DNA from: Solanum dulcamara
Taxonomy: Eukaryota > Streptophyta > Magnoliopsida > Solanales > Solanaceae
DNA: 64,000 nt
NCBI RefSeq assembly: GCF_947179165.1
Contig: NC_077237.1
Span: 16,577,523-16,641,522, forward strand
Reading direction: 5' to 3'
A program made the position numbers and the translations under genes. This document shows positions 37,201-49,632 of this stretch, in pieces (positions within the stretch are counted from its first letter, which is position 1; each line of letters opens with the position of its first letter). The notes beneath the pieces were generated by a model. That model made no database searches. It worked only from the letters and a program-made list of their open reading frames with translations, and was not told where the DNA came from.

Positions 37201-37888
37201 TATGTCATTGGATATTTATCTCCTTTAGAAGAGTTTGGTCGTGTATAGGTTGATGGGCTAGCACATCTAGGTTTGTATCTTGCCTTTTTGCCTGCTTTTA
37301 CTCACTTTCGGTGCTTCTAGCTTGTTCCTTATTATTATTTTCCTGTTATTTCGTTATTACTTGTGATATATGCTCCCGTCTTACATGCCTTTTATGTTTA
37401 TGTTATCTTTGGAGCTTATTTGGACTATTCCTACTAAGTACCACTTGTTGGTACTCATCCTACAGTTCTGTACCCTCTAGATCATAGTACGAGTTCTTAT
37501 TGCTGATTTTGATCTCGTGCAGAGCAGCTCTTGGAATTCAGAGACTGGGGTGAGCTCCTAGCGTTCAGTTTTGAATATCTCCCTCTGTATTGGATAGGAC
37601 TAGTCTTTATGTTTTTAGAGACAGTCTGTACTTATATCTTGTTTTGTGAGAACTTGTACTCTTGTTTTGACTAGAAGCTCGACTACCGACTGATACCAGG
37701 TCTCAGAGTTTATTTCTGTATTGATTTGATTCTCTCTCTTTCTCTTATTTATTAGTATTATTGTTATCTTCCACATTCTTTGCTTTCGCTAGATAGCCCA
37801 TTGTCTCTGGCTCTGGGATATGGGTTAGGCTTAACTACTAGTAGGATATAGTAGGTGCCATCATGATCTAAGAAATCAGGTCGTGACA
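34233..37888 (+). repeat. P1 5' LTR (unit 1), 3.66 kb
   Basis: TGTAATGACCCTCCAGG at the start and AGGTCGTGACA at the end, followed by a primer-binding site. It matches 42,012-43,287 and 61,977-64,000. The TCGCTAAAGCGA-type patch lies at 34,915-35,090. No protein-coding region seen inside. Confidence 0.85.
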
Positions 37889-37890
37889 GA

Positions 37891-37908
37891 TTGGTATCAT
37901 AGCTCTAG
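37891..37908 (+). other. P1 primer-binding site (tRNA-iMet type)
   Basis: TTGGTATCATAGCTCTAG, one change from the canonical TGGTATCAGAGC of plant gypsy elements, two bases after the LTR end. Confidence 0.9.
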
Positions 37909-37933
37909 GTTTGCTAATTATTGGTAAGATAGC

Positions 37934-38900
37934 TAGGGCTGTTCACAGTTTTGGTTAAAACCAAAACCAAACCGAAAATTTAACCAAACCGAATAAAAAA
38001 ACTGACATTCAGTTTGGTTTGGTTTTAAATTTGAATAACCGATAATATTTGGTTTGGTTATGGTTATAGAAAAAAATAACCGAATAAATAACCGAACCAA
38101 ACCGATAATTATATACTTAAAATTTATAATTATTTATATGTATAATATTAGTTTTTCATAAATAATTAAAGATATTTTATACCTTTTAATTATTAATTTA
38201 ATATTAATATACTTATTTTTAAGGCCCAACAATCCAAACCCAACTTTCAAGCCCAATTAGAAATTCTAATAAACACTAAACAGCGGTCCAAGTCCAACAA
38301 TCCAAGCCCATTAGCCCAACTCTCAAGCCCAATTCTAAATCCTAAATTTCTAATAAGCACTAAGCACTTGAGCAGCAGGCAGCAACATAAAGTAAAAGTT
38401 AAAACTTTAAAACCCTAGTATCTGTTTTCCTTTTACATTTTTGTTCCTCTCACATTGGTTTCTCACAAAGTCACAGACTCACAGTCATAGACTAACAGTG
38501 AAGGCTCAAGAGCAACCTCAACTCCTCAACCCCAAGTATAAGATTGTCAAATTTTGAGAAGGTTTGTAGGGAGTTTTTCAAATTTTAAATTGATTTTAAG
38601 TTGTTTTCTTTTTTTTCCGAATGTTTAAGTTGTTTCCTTTTCTGTTTTGAACCTCTGTGGGTCGTGAGGAAAAAAGAGGTTCATAAGAATTTGAAGAATG
38701 TAGAAAAAGAATATTTGAATTATCTCGGCTAATAATAAACCGAATAACCGAATCAAACCGAACCAAACCGACAATAACCAAACCCGTGGTTATTATTTTA
38801 CTTGGTTTGGTTATGGTTTTAGACATTTAATAACCGATTAAATTGATTTGGTTATGGTTTTAATCAATAACCGACCCAAACCGAACCATGAACACCCTTA
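37934..38900. mobile_element. non-autonomous hAT element inside P1
   Basis: The termini are TAGGGCTGTTCAC on the left and the complement TAAGGGTGTTCAT on the right, with ACCGAACC/GGTTCGGT-rich subterminal sequence. The target duplication AAGATAGC is perfect (37,926-37,933 and 38,901-38,908). An 8-bp duplication with these ends defines a hAT element. It is 967 bp, with no transposase. Internal CAATCCAAGCCCA-type sequence is partly repeated at 38,225-38,345. Confidence 0.93.
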
Positions 38901-39129
38901 AAGATAGCTAATGCATAGTAGATTCCTTCAGATCAGTGCTACGATGTCCGCATCCTATCTTCGGGAGGTTATAGGGCATTCTTAGGAAATTTTATTCTTG
39001 ACACTTTATCATGCGCCTTTATCTCATATGACCTCTAAAATGCTTCTTTGGACCCATTCTCATTTAGTTGGATAGCATAAAGTTTTTGATTGACACAAAT
39101 GAGATGCCTACTCATATACCAGGGATTTA

Positions 39130-39900
39130 ATGCTTGGGCAAGACACCAGTGATGTCCAGTTGCAACGTGAGGATCTGGGGGCCGCCCAAGCTCCTATAGA
39201 GTTAGCGGTCGCTATGACTCCTACGGATTCCATGTTGGAGATTTCAAGTATATTCAAGGATACACCACAGACAGGTGTGGTTTTGGGTACATCGAGTGGT
39301 TCCCAGACTAGAATTGGATTTGTAGGTCTTTAATAGGGTTCTTTGTCAATTTTTGAGTATGTGGTTGGTTTTCTTGAGTGGGAGGCAGACTCCTACCTTA
39401 TTTCCTACCGAGCGAGAGTTGATTTAAAGCTTTATTGGTGGATTGAGCTTTCCCCTCCATTTAGCATCGAAGCACTTGATAGTAGTTGGATTTACTTTTC
39501 CCCAGGCGGTGAGTTATGCGAGGGCTATGGAGCATGCATGTATTGTGACTTACAGACGTAATGGTAAGAGGTATCGTCGTAAACATAGTGGTGATAGAAT
39601 CTCGCCATGAGGTAGGCATCATCTTAGTGAGGGATAACCTTACTCTAGACCTACTAGACCACGGTGGGAGCACTTCAGGTTCTATGTGGTTCTGTGGTAG
39701 GTTATGATACCCACCATGTACATAGTTCATGACAGACATCTCAGGGTTTTCTATCCGAGCATTCCGGTTTTTGGGCTCATACTACTTTAGCTGGTTGTCT
39801 CAATAGGTTGCGTTTAGTGGGAAATGCTATACGTGTGGTGAGTCAGGGCATCAAGCTAGAGAGTGTCCTACAGTCACACATCGCAGGCGATAGGCTCGAT
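39130..39900 (+). pseudogene. P1 gag, frameshifted, with intact zinc knuckle
   Basis: An open frame from 39,130 (MLGQDTSDVQLQRED) resembles the start of a gag. Capsid C-terminal codons AVSYARAMEHACIVTYRR are readable at about 39,510-39,565 in another frame. The CCHC knuckle CYTCGESGHQAREC is intact at 39,825-39,866. Stops and shifts separate these blocks. Gag would package element RNA. No protease or polymerase follows. Confidence 0.8.
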
Positions 39901-42011
39901 AGGGTCAGGCATTAAGGGAATCAATACAGTCAACTAGGGTTTAGTCCCTGAGGTTTTATAGGTCGTGGTGCAAATGCTCAGTTCAAGGTCGGACACGGTC
40001 CATTTTTTGCTTCAACAGGCCGGCTGAGGCCTGATGTTCTAGGTATCTCTAGAATGAATTTGATTTTTTATTTCTTTTACCCTTGACTGCTTATAATGTA
40101 TAGATTTGGGTTTTCATACCCGTACTTGCTTATGTGCCTTGCTGACTATTTGTTATTTGTTGTGAAATCTTTATTTGGCAATATGTTTTGTATTTATCCC
40201 TTGTAGTTGATTTCTTTTAGTAGTAGATGGTTTTTTCATTGCCTTTGTTTGGAATAATGGTAGAGTAACTCTTTTTACCTTTGTACATGGCTGGCTTTGA
40301 TTCTATTAACATTTTATTTCATTTATCTTGGTTTATTTGGGTTAGAAGGATATGTTTTCGGCCTGACATGTCACAATCAGTAGGCTAGAGTTGTGCAGAT
40401 AGTGTGTGAAGGAAAATGTAGTTTTTATAGGTTGCGACAGATCTCGTTTGTCAATTCCTTCAGGCCCCTTAGTCTTATCTTCAGTTCCTAAGCCTGTGAA
40501 GTTGAGTTTTTGCTCTCTTGACCTACCTAATTGGTTTTGAAATGGCAGTCATAGTGTTTGAGGGTTTATGGTTAAGTTGTGAATTCTACTCCTCTCCTTT
40601 TATTGCATCGCATGGTTGTATTGAGTTAAGAAGATTGGGAATGGACTTGCTTTAGATTATTCTAAGTATAATGATGACTTGGTCAGAATTATTCTGTGGA
40701 AGGTTTTTGTGGGATTCATGAAAGAGTTAGAGTAATATGATTATGATCGACCAATGGTTAGCTGAAAAGGGGTAATTGAAAAGTGAGGGTACCCATATTG
40801 TTAAATATTGGTACATTAGACAAGCTTTGGAGTAATTTTACCATTCACAGACCTTCGGGAGTTTAGACCTCATTACTCGGGAATTCAGTTATGAGCATGT
40901 TCTGAATTGGTTGTGTCAGCAGGCTATGAGGATCAAACTCTTGGTTTGGGTCATGTGTGGTGGCGTTCATTGGCGAAAACTTTCGTCAGAGATGGGGAAT
41001 CTTCTCAAAGGACTTACCTTCAGGATTGAGTCAAAGTAAATCATGGAATCAATAGCTCCTTGCTTTCTTCAAGATGCGAGGTTCGTGTGTCATTATGGTT
41101 AGCTGTGCTGTTCATTGCGATGGTTTAATTTTTATTTTTGTCGCTCTTAAAAGGGTTGATATGCTTGTTTGCTACCTATCGACTAAGTTTTCATTGGATT
41201 AGGGTGGTTTACTTGGATTTTCACTCGAGGAGTGGTACATGGACTCACAACATAAGTTTCTATTGCTCTTGGGTTAGGTTCTCATATTGGTTCAATTTCT
41301 AGAAGTTCAATTGGTAGCAGAGTTACATTGGAGTTGGTCTCAGTGCAATTTTTTCACCCGTGGATTTGGTTGTCCCTTGGAGTAGTCTTTCCAATTTTGA
41401 AAGACAGATTTTAGACTCAAGTTGTGGTTTTTGGGAGTCATTGGGTTAGAACTTTAGGCTTGTACCCTGGGTTGAGTTACTTATTTTGGTCCTTATCACT
41501 CTTCAACGTTCATGTGGTGCTTGACTTTCCTTTATGGTTGAGTTCACGTGGTTATTTGGGCAGTGTTCATATAGCGCTAGGAACTGTTAGTGTGATTAAC
41601 GATGGATAGGATACCCATGATGACTAAAGAGTCTTGAGTTTGGAGTATAAAATAAAGAATTCAACTTTTGAGCTATTTAGCATCTTCTCTTATCTATTGG
41701 TCACCTAGTTCTGAGGTTTTTTTGTTGTTTGGGTTCATCTCGGGTTAGTCTATTGCATTCAGTTGAGTTTGTTCTTGTTGGATACAAGTCAGTATCAAAA
41801 GGAAGAAATTAAAAGTTGGTTTGAGTTATAGAGTGAAGAAGTGATTTGAGAATTTCCCTTTAGCTTGAGTTCTGGGTTGGCGTTGCCCAACCCGAGAGGG
41901 AAACTGTAGGTCTGGCAGAGAGTGCGGACTTAGTTTCCTCATCTTTTGATGCGTTTGGGTTTTTTATGACCCTTGACTTTTGAGGACGAAAGTCATTTTA
42001 GTAGTAGATGT
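39901..42011 (+). other. P1 internal region without pol
   Basis: About 2.1 kb between gag and the 3' LTR with no reverse transcriptase, RNase H or integrase motif in the frames I read. It ends with GAGGACGAAAGTCATTTTAG, the usual pre-LTR motif, then the 3' LTR. This suggests a gag-only, non-autonomous element, or one that lost pol by deletion. Confidence 0.6.
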
Positions 42012-43287
42012 TGTAATGATCCTCCGGGTCATTTTAATCTCTTTTCGATATTTTTAGCTTTTAGAGCATTCTGTAGCGGCCCCAATTCATTTATGACTAT
42101 CTGGCACTGACAGTTTAGTCGCCTGATCGTTTGTTTTTATTTTGTGCTTGTTTCCCTATTTTGAAGCTCTTGAAGTTTGAATGATTGAATTTTGTCAAAA
42201 CTCTGGGAATACGACCTCAGAATTTCATTCTAATGGTTTCACTATCTTCAGAATGATCATTTTAGGCTAGTAGAATGTTCGGTTCGAGTCTTGAGCCTTT
42301 TAGTGTGAGTTGAGTCATTAGGCTTTTTAGCATTAAGCTTTGGCCTAAATTTGACTTTGGGTAACTTTCTTGATAAGCGCACTCAAATTGAAATTCCATC
42401 AGCGCGGTTAGCTTCAAAATGTTAGGTTTGGTCTAGAACGACCTTTTGTGCGGTTTCCTAGGCTTTCGATCTCATTCCAAGCCTCTTTGTGGATTTTGGC
42501 TTTAAATGGTACTTGGGTGTGGGACCCACTTATTATCGAGATGACCTTGGATGGAAATTATGATGCACCATTGAGTTCGGAATGTTGAATTGGGGTAGCA
42601 TAGTTTGTTCGAGCGCCCGAGGTTCCGAACGAATCACGAGCACCCTGTCGGAGAATTTTGGACTTTGCCAAAGTCATTGTTATAGCAGTTCTTGGTGCCA
42701 TCGCTAAAGCCACCCTTGGTCGCTAAAGCGACAAGGGCCCCTGGGCGGGTGTCGCTAAAGCGGTCCCTCGCTAAATCGACAGTGCCCTCGCTTATGCGAG
42801 GCCCGCCTCTCTTGAGGTGGTCGCTTAAGTGACCTTTGAGTTCACTTTTGCGACACCTGAAATTCAGTTTTTTTTCCAATTTCCAACTCTCTTTTCTCTC
42901 TCGTTTCATGTACGATTTTGGTGATTCAAAGTGTGGTTGGTTCGGAATTAGCGTGGCTACATATTGGAGTATTCAGAGAAATGCGGGGAGCATCGTGCAA
43001 AGGTAATTTCTGCCCGATAGGTGATGCCCAAGTTTTAGTTTTAGGACTTTAATGGTGATTTTGTTCTTGAACTGTTTTAGCTCGATTTTAAGCTCAGTTT
43101 GCGCCCACTTTTGGGGCATGAGTTCCTGGACCTATTTAGGACCTTTTCATAGAGTCGATTTTGGAATTTTCAATGCGGGCCCCACAATCCCATTTTAGCT
43201 CCAATTTAGGGTCCATCTCTGAAAAATGTGATTTTGGTTTCAAAACATTCATATTGATGAGGTGATCGATATTTTACTAGCATGAAG
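42012..43287 (+). repeat. P1 3' LTR, truncated at the duplication junction
   Basis: Begins TGTAATGATCCTCCGGGTC and follows the 5' LTR for 1,276 bp to TTTTACTAGCATGA, then switches to the leader of unit 2. The TCGCTAAAGCGAC patch is at 42,700-42,850. Confidence 0.88.
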
Positions 43288-43293
43288 AAAAAA

Positions 43294-44642
43294 TTAAAAA
43301 ATAGTTCACATTGATGTAACAATAATTTAAATATGTGAAAATGAAAGGAACCATTGATTAATTAATACCTGACAATTTTAGATAGTCTATTGCAAGAGGA
43401 AGGCTAATAAAATTATGTCTTTTTTCATGTAGAATACAATTAGATATATTTATTGGTTATGATAAACCAATGTTCACCCTTGATATATTTATTGGTTATG
43501 ATAAATCAATGTTCACCCTTTCTCTAATCGGATAGCTCAAACACTATTGACACACAATGTTTTTTTAAAAAAATATATTTGTAGGGCTTCAAGTATTCGA
43601 AATACAACAAGATTGAAGATGATATAACATTTTTCATATAAAGTGAAGGTGCATTCAGAAAAAATACAAATTATTTCAGTTCCTTTTCACAAAGAATTCA
43701 TTCCAATCGCCTAACAAGTCAATATGGAGAATAACATTTCTTTTCTTAAAAAAATTATTTATCTACGTTCTTTTGTTTAAACAAGATTATTTCTTAATGT
43801 TAAATAGTCAGCTATCTCGGTATGATTACTGTATAGTTTAAGAAGAAAAAAAATACTTATTTTCCATTATTTATTACAAACTTATTCACACATTAGACAT
43901 TTTACTTGCACAAGCTTTAATTCAGAATAATATGTTTTTACTTTTTTTATGAGAAGGTAAATAACGATATATTATTGTTTAATATATCTTTGAAATTTTT
44001 ATTTAAAAAATAAGCACATTTATTGTAGCAGTGTATTAATATTTCATAAATAATTTTGACATGCATATCTACTTTGACTCATTTAGATTGGCACCTACAA
44101 TTTCTATTTATAAAATTCTACTAATATATTCTCTTATATAAGAAGCCACACTTAACAGCTTGATCCGTATGTTTCATGATCATGTCTGCTTGTGTGGTAA
44201 ATTTACTATTGAGCTTTAAAATTATTACTAATAGAGTTCAACAGCTACTATATATACATAAAATATAATTTTAAACTATGTATAAGTAGTGTAGTTTTTG
44301 CCAAGGAGGGTCCAAATGAACTCCTTGAGCCTACCTAGCCCCCTCACTTAGCATACTAATCACAAAATATAAGTGCATAAATTTAGCACTTGTCATAAAA
44401 AGGCGATCATGTTTGAAATCAATAGCAAAAACAATCAATAAGAAGAACTACTCACTTTGTTTCTTTTCACTTGTCATAATGTTTTTTTCCTAGAGTCAAA
44501 CAATATCAATTTTGAATTTTTTTTTTAAAATATATATTTTTATCATATTGATATTAGAAAAATTACAACTTATAGTAATTTTCGTATAGTTTTTTAATAT
44601 CAAAATTTTATTTTAAAATATTGAATTATTTTAATCTAATTT
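43294..44642. other. leader of unit 2
   Basis: Copy of 22,047-23,336, AT-rich and without genes. It contains a 39-bp tandem duplication (43,443-43,481 and 43,482-43,520) that is single-copy in unit 1 near 22,198. Confidence 0.7.
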
Positions 44643-47134
44643 TGTAATGACCCTAAAGGCTGTTTTTGAAATTTGTTTGGAAATTTACCATTTTGTCCTC
44701 TCGATAGTTGCCCGAGTCATGTTTGATCAGCTTATGAGATTGATTTTGTAATCAGATTGAAAAGTTGTGATTTTTGAAAGTTTTAGAGGTTGAAGACTCT
44801 TATGTTGATATAAGTGATTTTAGTCAACATCAGGAGCTGCATATCTCGAAATGAAATTCTGTTAGTTCTATCAGCTCTGGAATGCAGAATTTGGTCTAAA
44901 ACAATTGTCGTTTTTAGTTTCAATTCTTTATGTGGATTTGAGGCCTTGAGTTGGAAGTTTAATTGAATTTAGGGTAAAAGTTGACTTTTGTCAATGTTCG
45001 AAGTTCGGGCGCTCACATTGGATTTTCGACGATTCCGTTAGATTTAGGGGGTGATTGGTCTTGGGTCAATTTCAGAGGTTTCGAGGGTATCTTAGTCCTT
45101 TTGGGTGAAAGTTTGTTTATTGTGACTTCAACGAACATCGGATAAAGGAGACCTTGAATTTGTATTTCGATATTTTCATTGAATCCGAAAATTCAAATTT
45201 AGTTGGGTAGCATATTTGGTTTGGGCGCATGGAATTTCAGATGGATTCCGAGGGATCTTTCGGTAAATTTTTGAGTCTTTTTTTGTAGTTGTTACTGTCA
45301 TCTTGTTTTCCTTTTCATATTAGCGTGACACGTACTGCGTCAGTAAAGGGTGGAGTTGCTTAGTCTCGGCATTTGTGAAACACTAGTAGCATTTGTGGTG
45401 GGTTGGGACGATTGACCCTTGCGTTAGTATGGTTGGGGCCGCGATCGCAAATGGTCTTGGAGATTATCGTGTGTGTTTGTGGAGTAGTGGCCGCATTCGT
45501 GGAGAGCAACATACCCGACAGTTAATGAATTTTTCCAAAATCGAATTTCTTTCCTATTTTTCAGTTTTGAACTCTGAGAACTCTTGGGAGGCGATTTCAA
45601 AGAGGTTTATAAAGATAAAACATTCGGGTAAGTGATTTTAAGCCCAACCCTCGATTACTCTTTTATCTCTGCATGATTTCAACATCAAATCATTAATTTT
45701 GAACTCAAGCTTTGAGGACTTTTTCATGAAAATGGTGTTTTACTTAAATTGTTGTTTCAAGAAAGCTTTAACTCATTTTTCAATTCGATTTCACATGGGA
45801 GTTTCAAATCCATTGGGTATTATGATTTTATATAAAAATTTCACATTTACCCATAGCACTCGAGATTGACTTTTTGGATCAATTTTGACTAAATTTCTAA
45901 AATCAGCATTATAGGTATCAATATTCATGATTTCTTATGGGGATTATTTATTTGATTAATTTTGTGGATTCATAGGATTATTGTAAAGGGAAGACTCAAG
46001 TGCCGAGTTGATTTTATTCTGTTTTAAGGTAAGTAGACTTCTTTAACTCTTTTTAAAGTTCGTTGAATTATGTATGCCTTGTTTGTGTGCTTGGGAGTAA
46101 TGGGGAATGATGAAGAATCTTTGTATTATTCTACTTGTTATCAAATGTTATCCGGATATCAGTAATAATCTTGTGGGAATAAGATGATTCATTGATTTGA
46201 TAATATGTTATCTGCCACGATTATTTGTGATTGACAAATAATGTGGAAGTTATCATCCTCTCATTATCCATATGTATATATCTATTTGCATTAGTTCTGA
46301 ACACTGGTGTTGTTGGTACTATTGAGGAAACGGTCCCTGCACCCAAGTAGGTGTATGGACTGATATGTCTCCTATCCCATGATGCTATGCAACGGTTGTA
46401 TATCATTAGGATAGGCATGCATCACTCCGTATAACATTTAAATTACATTGCGTTGTACCTCATTCTTATCCCTCGACCTTTACGAGTAAGATGCTATGTT
46501 TTGTGGTTACCTGAAAGGTTGTGATGATGTTATGTAATTTTTGATTTGCAAATTTTGGTATATTATCTATGTCTTTTTACTGTATTACCTGTGAAACTGT
46601 TAGATTGGTTTAATCTAATTTCCATGTAGGTTATAGTATGTGAAGGTTCGAATGATGTGTTAGTTTACTTGTGTTCAGTATTACTTTACTTAGGGTTCAC
46701 TAGAAATGCTTGATGATTACCCTTGTTATTTGGTACTCACTCCCTTACACTCTACACTTGTGTAGGTTAGGAGCTCGGATCGTCTTGATCATTCCTCCTG
46801 CATAATTATTTGAGGCTTACCCATGGAGTTTGTGAGGTAGCTTCTAGTCATTCCTATACACATCACCTACTCTTGATTATGTTTTCATACTATTATAGTT
46901 ATGTAAACATTCAGACGTATGCTTTCTTTAGATTTGTTGTAATATATTAATGACTTGTACAGATGACACTAGATTTTGGGATAGTTGGTTATGTTATAAA
47001 TATCCACAATAATTATACTGTTACTTCTTGTAGCCTTTCTTACTTCCACATGTAACCTAATTGAGGGCAATTTTATCTGACCTATCTTGGTGGGATATGA
47101 TATATGCCATCACACCGGTATTTGGGTCATGCCA
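44643..47134 (+). repeat. gypsy element C, complete 5' LTR (unit 2)
   Basis: TGTAATGACCCTAAAGG to GGGTCATGCCA, 2,492 bp, followed at 47,137 by the primer site. It preserves the 3' portion deleted from unit 1. A patch of iterated GC-rich words lies at 45,310-45,520. Confidence 0.85.
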
Positions 47135-47136
47135 AA

Positions 47137-47147
47137 TGGTATCAGAG
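47137..47147 (+). other. element C primer-binding site
   Basis: TGGTATCAGAG, matching the plant initiator tRNA-Met primer site, two bases after the LTR. Confidence 0.92.
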
Positions 47148-47335
47148 TCCTAGGTTCATCGGTACCATATTTGTACAAGCAAAGTTTAGTAGAGTCTCGA
47201 GTATCAGCGTGGATACATCTATTGCGTATTTTTGAAGGGCTATGAGGATTGTTAGGAAACTTCATTTTGTTCATTCATTTTCAGCTTGCACGGTTACTTT
47301 CGCCAGTACTAAGTTTTCACATGTTCTTTTCTCTG

Positions 47336-48600
47336 ATGGCTAGGACGAGAGCTACTGTGACTAGTTGAGTAGGGGAGGCACTTCTTGAGCATGTTGTTAA
47401 GACCATAGCTAGGGGTAGATGTAGAGCTCGTATGTGGGAGAGAGGCCGTGATCAAAGAGCGGCACCATCCAGAGTTCACATTAGATGTATCTCCCCCAAG
47501 CCAGAGAGGGATGTTGGAGGGGATCAAACTCCTATGCGCTGCACCCTTGACACTTTGCTGAGGGTTTTTGGTGTACTTGAGGATTTTACAAAAAGTGAGG
47601 GTGTGATAGGCACACTACATAGTTCTCAGACTAGAGCAGGCTTAAACCCCGGATCAGCATCAGGCCCCAGTTGTTCATGGCTTAGTGGGACAACTACCAA
47701 TGAGTTATAGAGAGGATGGTTATCCTTTCCTAGAGGTTAGAGCTCCGGGTGCACCCTTGCTAATGCTATTTGATGATGAGCAGTCTTGTTATGAGAAGTT
47801 CAGAAAGATGGATCCACCTGTGTTTTAGGGTGGAAAGGTTGAGGATGCAGTTCTTGACTATATGTCGAGAGTTTCTTGAGACAGCTGGCTTGGCTAAGTC
47901 TCATGGGGTTAGTTATGCTAAACTTTAGTTACATGGCTAGATAGAGAGTGGTCGTGAGTCTACTTGGGTTCTATACTATATGGATCTTTGCCACTGACTT
48001 GAGAGGTGTTTGCACATGCCTTCTATGATTGTTTCGTCCCTTGGAGTGTGAAAGAGGAGAGAAGGTTGAGATTTGACAGCTTGAGGTAGGATAGCCTTTC
48101 AATTGCAGAGTATTAGATTTATTTTATTAGTTGTTTAGACATGCCCTAGATATCATCTCGGATGAGGCCAAAAGGATTCGTAGGTCTGGGATGGAATTTT
48201 CCTACCCCATCCATTCGACAATATTCTGAGCATCCCAAGAGAGGGATTCTTGTTCATAGTTAGAGTCACCAAGGAGGTAGAGCTGACGGTAATATTAATT
48301 CCTTCTGATTGTCACAACAGTCTTCGTACGAGAGGTATTGTATTACTTGTGGAGACCCAAATCATATAGGGTGGTAGTGTCCTACTCAGGTTCAGGAAGG
48401 ACCCCAACTTTGTTCTTCAATTCTGTCTAGATCACCAGTGCCTCAAAATAGAGGCCGAGGTCGAGCTTAGGCTGGTAGAGGTGGTCGGACTCCGATAAAG
48501 GTGATAGTGGTGCTATTATTCAGCAGGGCTGAGGTAGAGGTACGACTCAAGCTGAAGGCGGTAGAGGAGGGCGGGTTAGTGTTATGCTTTTACCAGGAGA
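47336..48600 (+). pseudogene. gypsy element C gag, disrupted (unit 2)
   Basis: ATG at 47,336 gives MARTRATVTS followed at once by TGA; unit 1 is open here. The downstream head (VHIRCISPKPERDVGGDQ) and core are readable with shifts. The zinc knuckle near 48,330-48,380 reads CITCGDPNHIGW, stop, C. The TGG TAG TGC stop is shared with unit 1, so it predates the duplication. Confidence 0.8.
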
Positions 48601-48731
48601 CTCAAGGCTGAGGTTTCATATACAGTTATCTTTGGTATCATCTTGATCTGCCATCGATCTACATCTGTATTTTTCTATCCAGGATCTACATTCTCTTATA
48701 TGTTTCCCTACTTTGCTGCTGATTTGATTTA

Positions 48732-49010
48732 GTGTGTATTTGTAAGTCTGTACTGATACATGTTTCTACCCCCGTGGGTGAGCTCTTAGTGGTGGATCGA
48801 GTGTATCGATACTGTCTTGTTACTTTGGCGGGTTATGACCCTTGGGTAGACTTTATCATATTGGGAATGGTAGATTTTGATGTCATTTGGGTATGTATTG
48901 TCTCCCTTATATCATGCTGTTGTTGATTGTCATGCTAAGACGGTGACTTTAGAGATGCCTAGTATCCCTAGATTTGAGTCGAAGGATATTGGTGGTTCTT
49001 ATCCTAGCAA
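48732..49010 (+). pseudogene. gypsy aspartic protease remnant (unit 2)
   Basis: Contains STPVGELLVVDRVYRYCLV and LVTLAGYDPWVDFIILGMVD, then loses frame after DFDVI. Same protein region as the unit 1 remnant, broken at a different place. Confidence 0.8.
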
Positions 49011-49079
49011 GGTTATTTACTTCCTTCATGCTCAACTGTTGATTGATAGAGGGTGATTATCTTATTTATCCTTCATTAG

Positions 49080-49632
49080 CGATACCAGTGTAGAACCAAC
49101 ATCCATAGAGTTTATTCCAGTGGTTCGGGAGTTTTGGATGTGTTTACTACTAACCTTCCAAGTGCTCCTTCTGATAGAGATATCAAGTTTTCTTTTAGTG
49201 TCGGGCACCAAGTCCATCTCTATCCCTCATTATTATATGGCTCAACAGAGTTGAAGGATTTAAAGGAGCAATTATGGTATTCGTTGAGTAAGGGCTTCAT
49301 TTGCCCTAGCGAGTCACTTGGGTTGCACTGATTCTGATTGTGAAGAAAAAGGATGGTTCTATGAGGATGTGCATTGATTATAGGCAATTGAACAAGGTGA
49401 CTTTTAATAACAAATATCCTCTTTCGCGCATTAATGATTTGCTTGATCAGCTTAAAGGAGGGGTTGTTCTCAAATATAGACTTGAGATTAGGTTATCATC
49501 AGTTGAATATTAGTGTCGGATATCCCTAAGAAAACTTTTTAGACCCGATATGGCTACTATGAGTTTTTGGTGATGTCTTTTAGATAGATTAATGCCCCAA
49601 CTGCATTTATGGAGTTGATGAATTGGGTATTT
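49080..49632 (+). pseudogene. gypsy reverse transcriptase N-terminal remnant (unit 2)
   Basis: Contains VFTTNLPSAPSDRDI, then in shifted frames [20 protein letters not shown] and a DLLDQLKGG stretch, the fingers region of gypsy reverse transcriptase, which unit 1 has lost. It is interrupted at about 49,632 by the third-family LTR, at the same codons as in unit 1. Confidence 0.82.

Larger units (their letters stand above)
22047..43287. repeat. tandem segmental duplication, unit 1 (about 21.2 kb)
   Basis: From AATAGTTCACATTGATG at about 22,049 the order and sequence of elements is repeated from about 43,296: leader, plus gypsy element, LTR fragment, minus LTR plus integrase, second minus LTR, P1 LTR. 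Unit 1 ends where the P1 3' LTR stops abruptly at about 43,287. Matching positions run at offsets of about 21.25-21.8 kb until insertions in unit 2 enlarge the offset. Confidence 0.88.
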
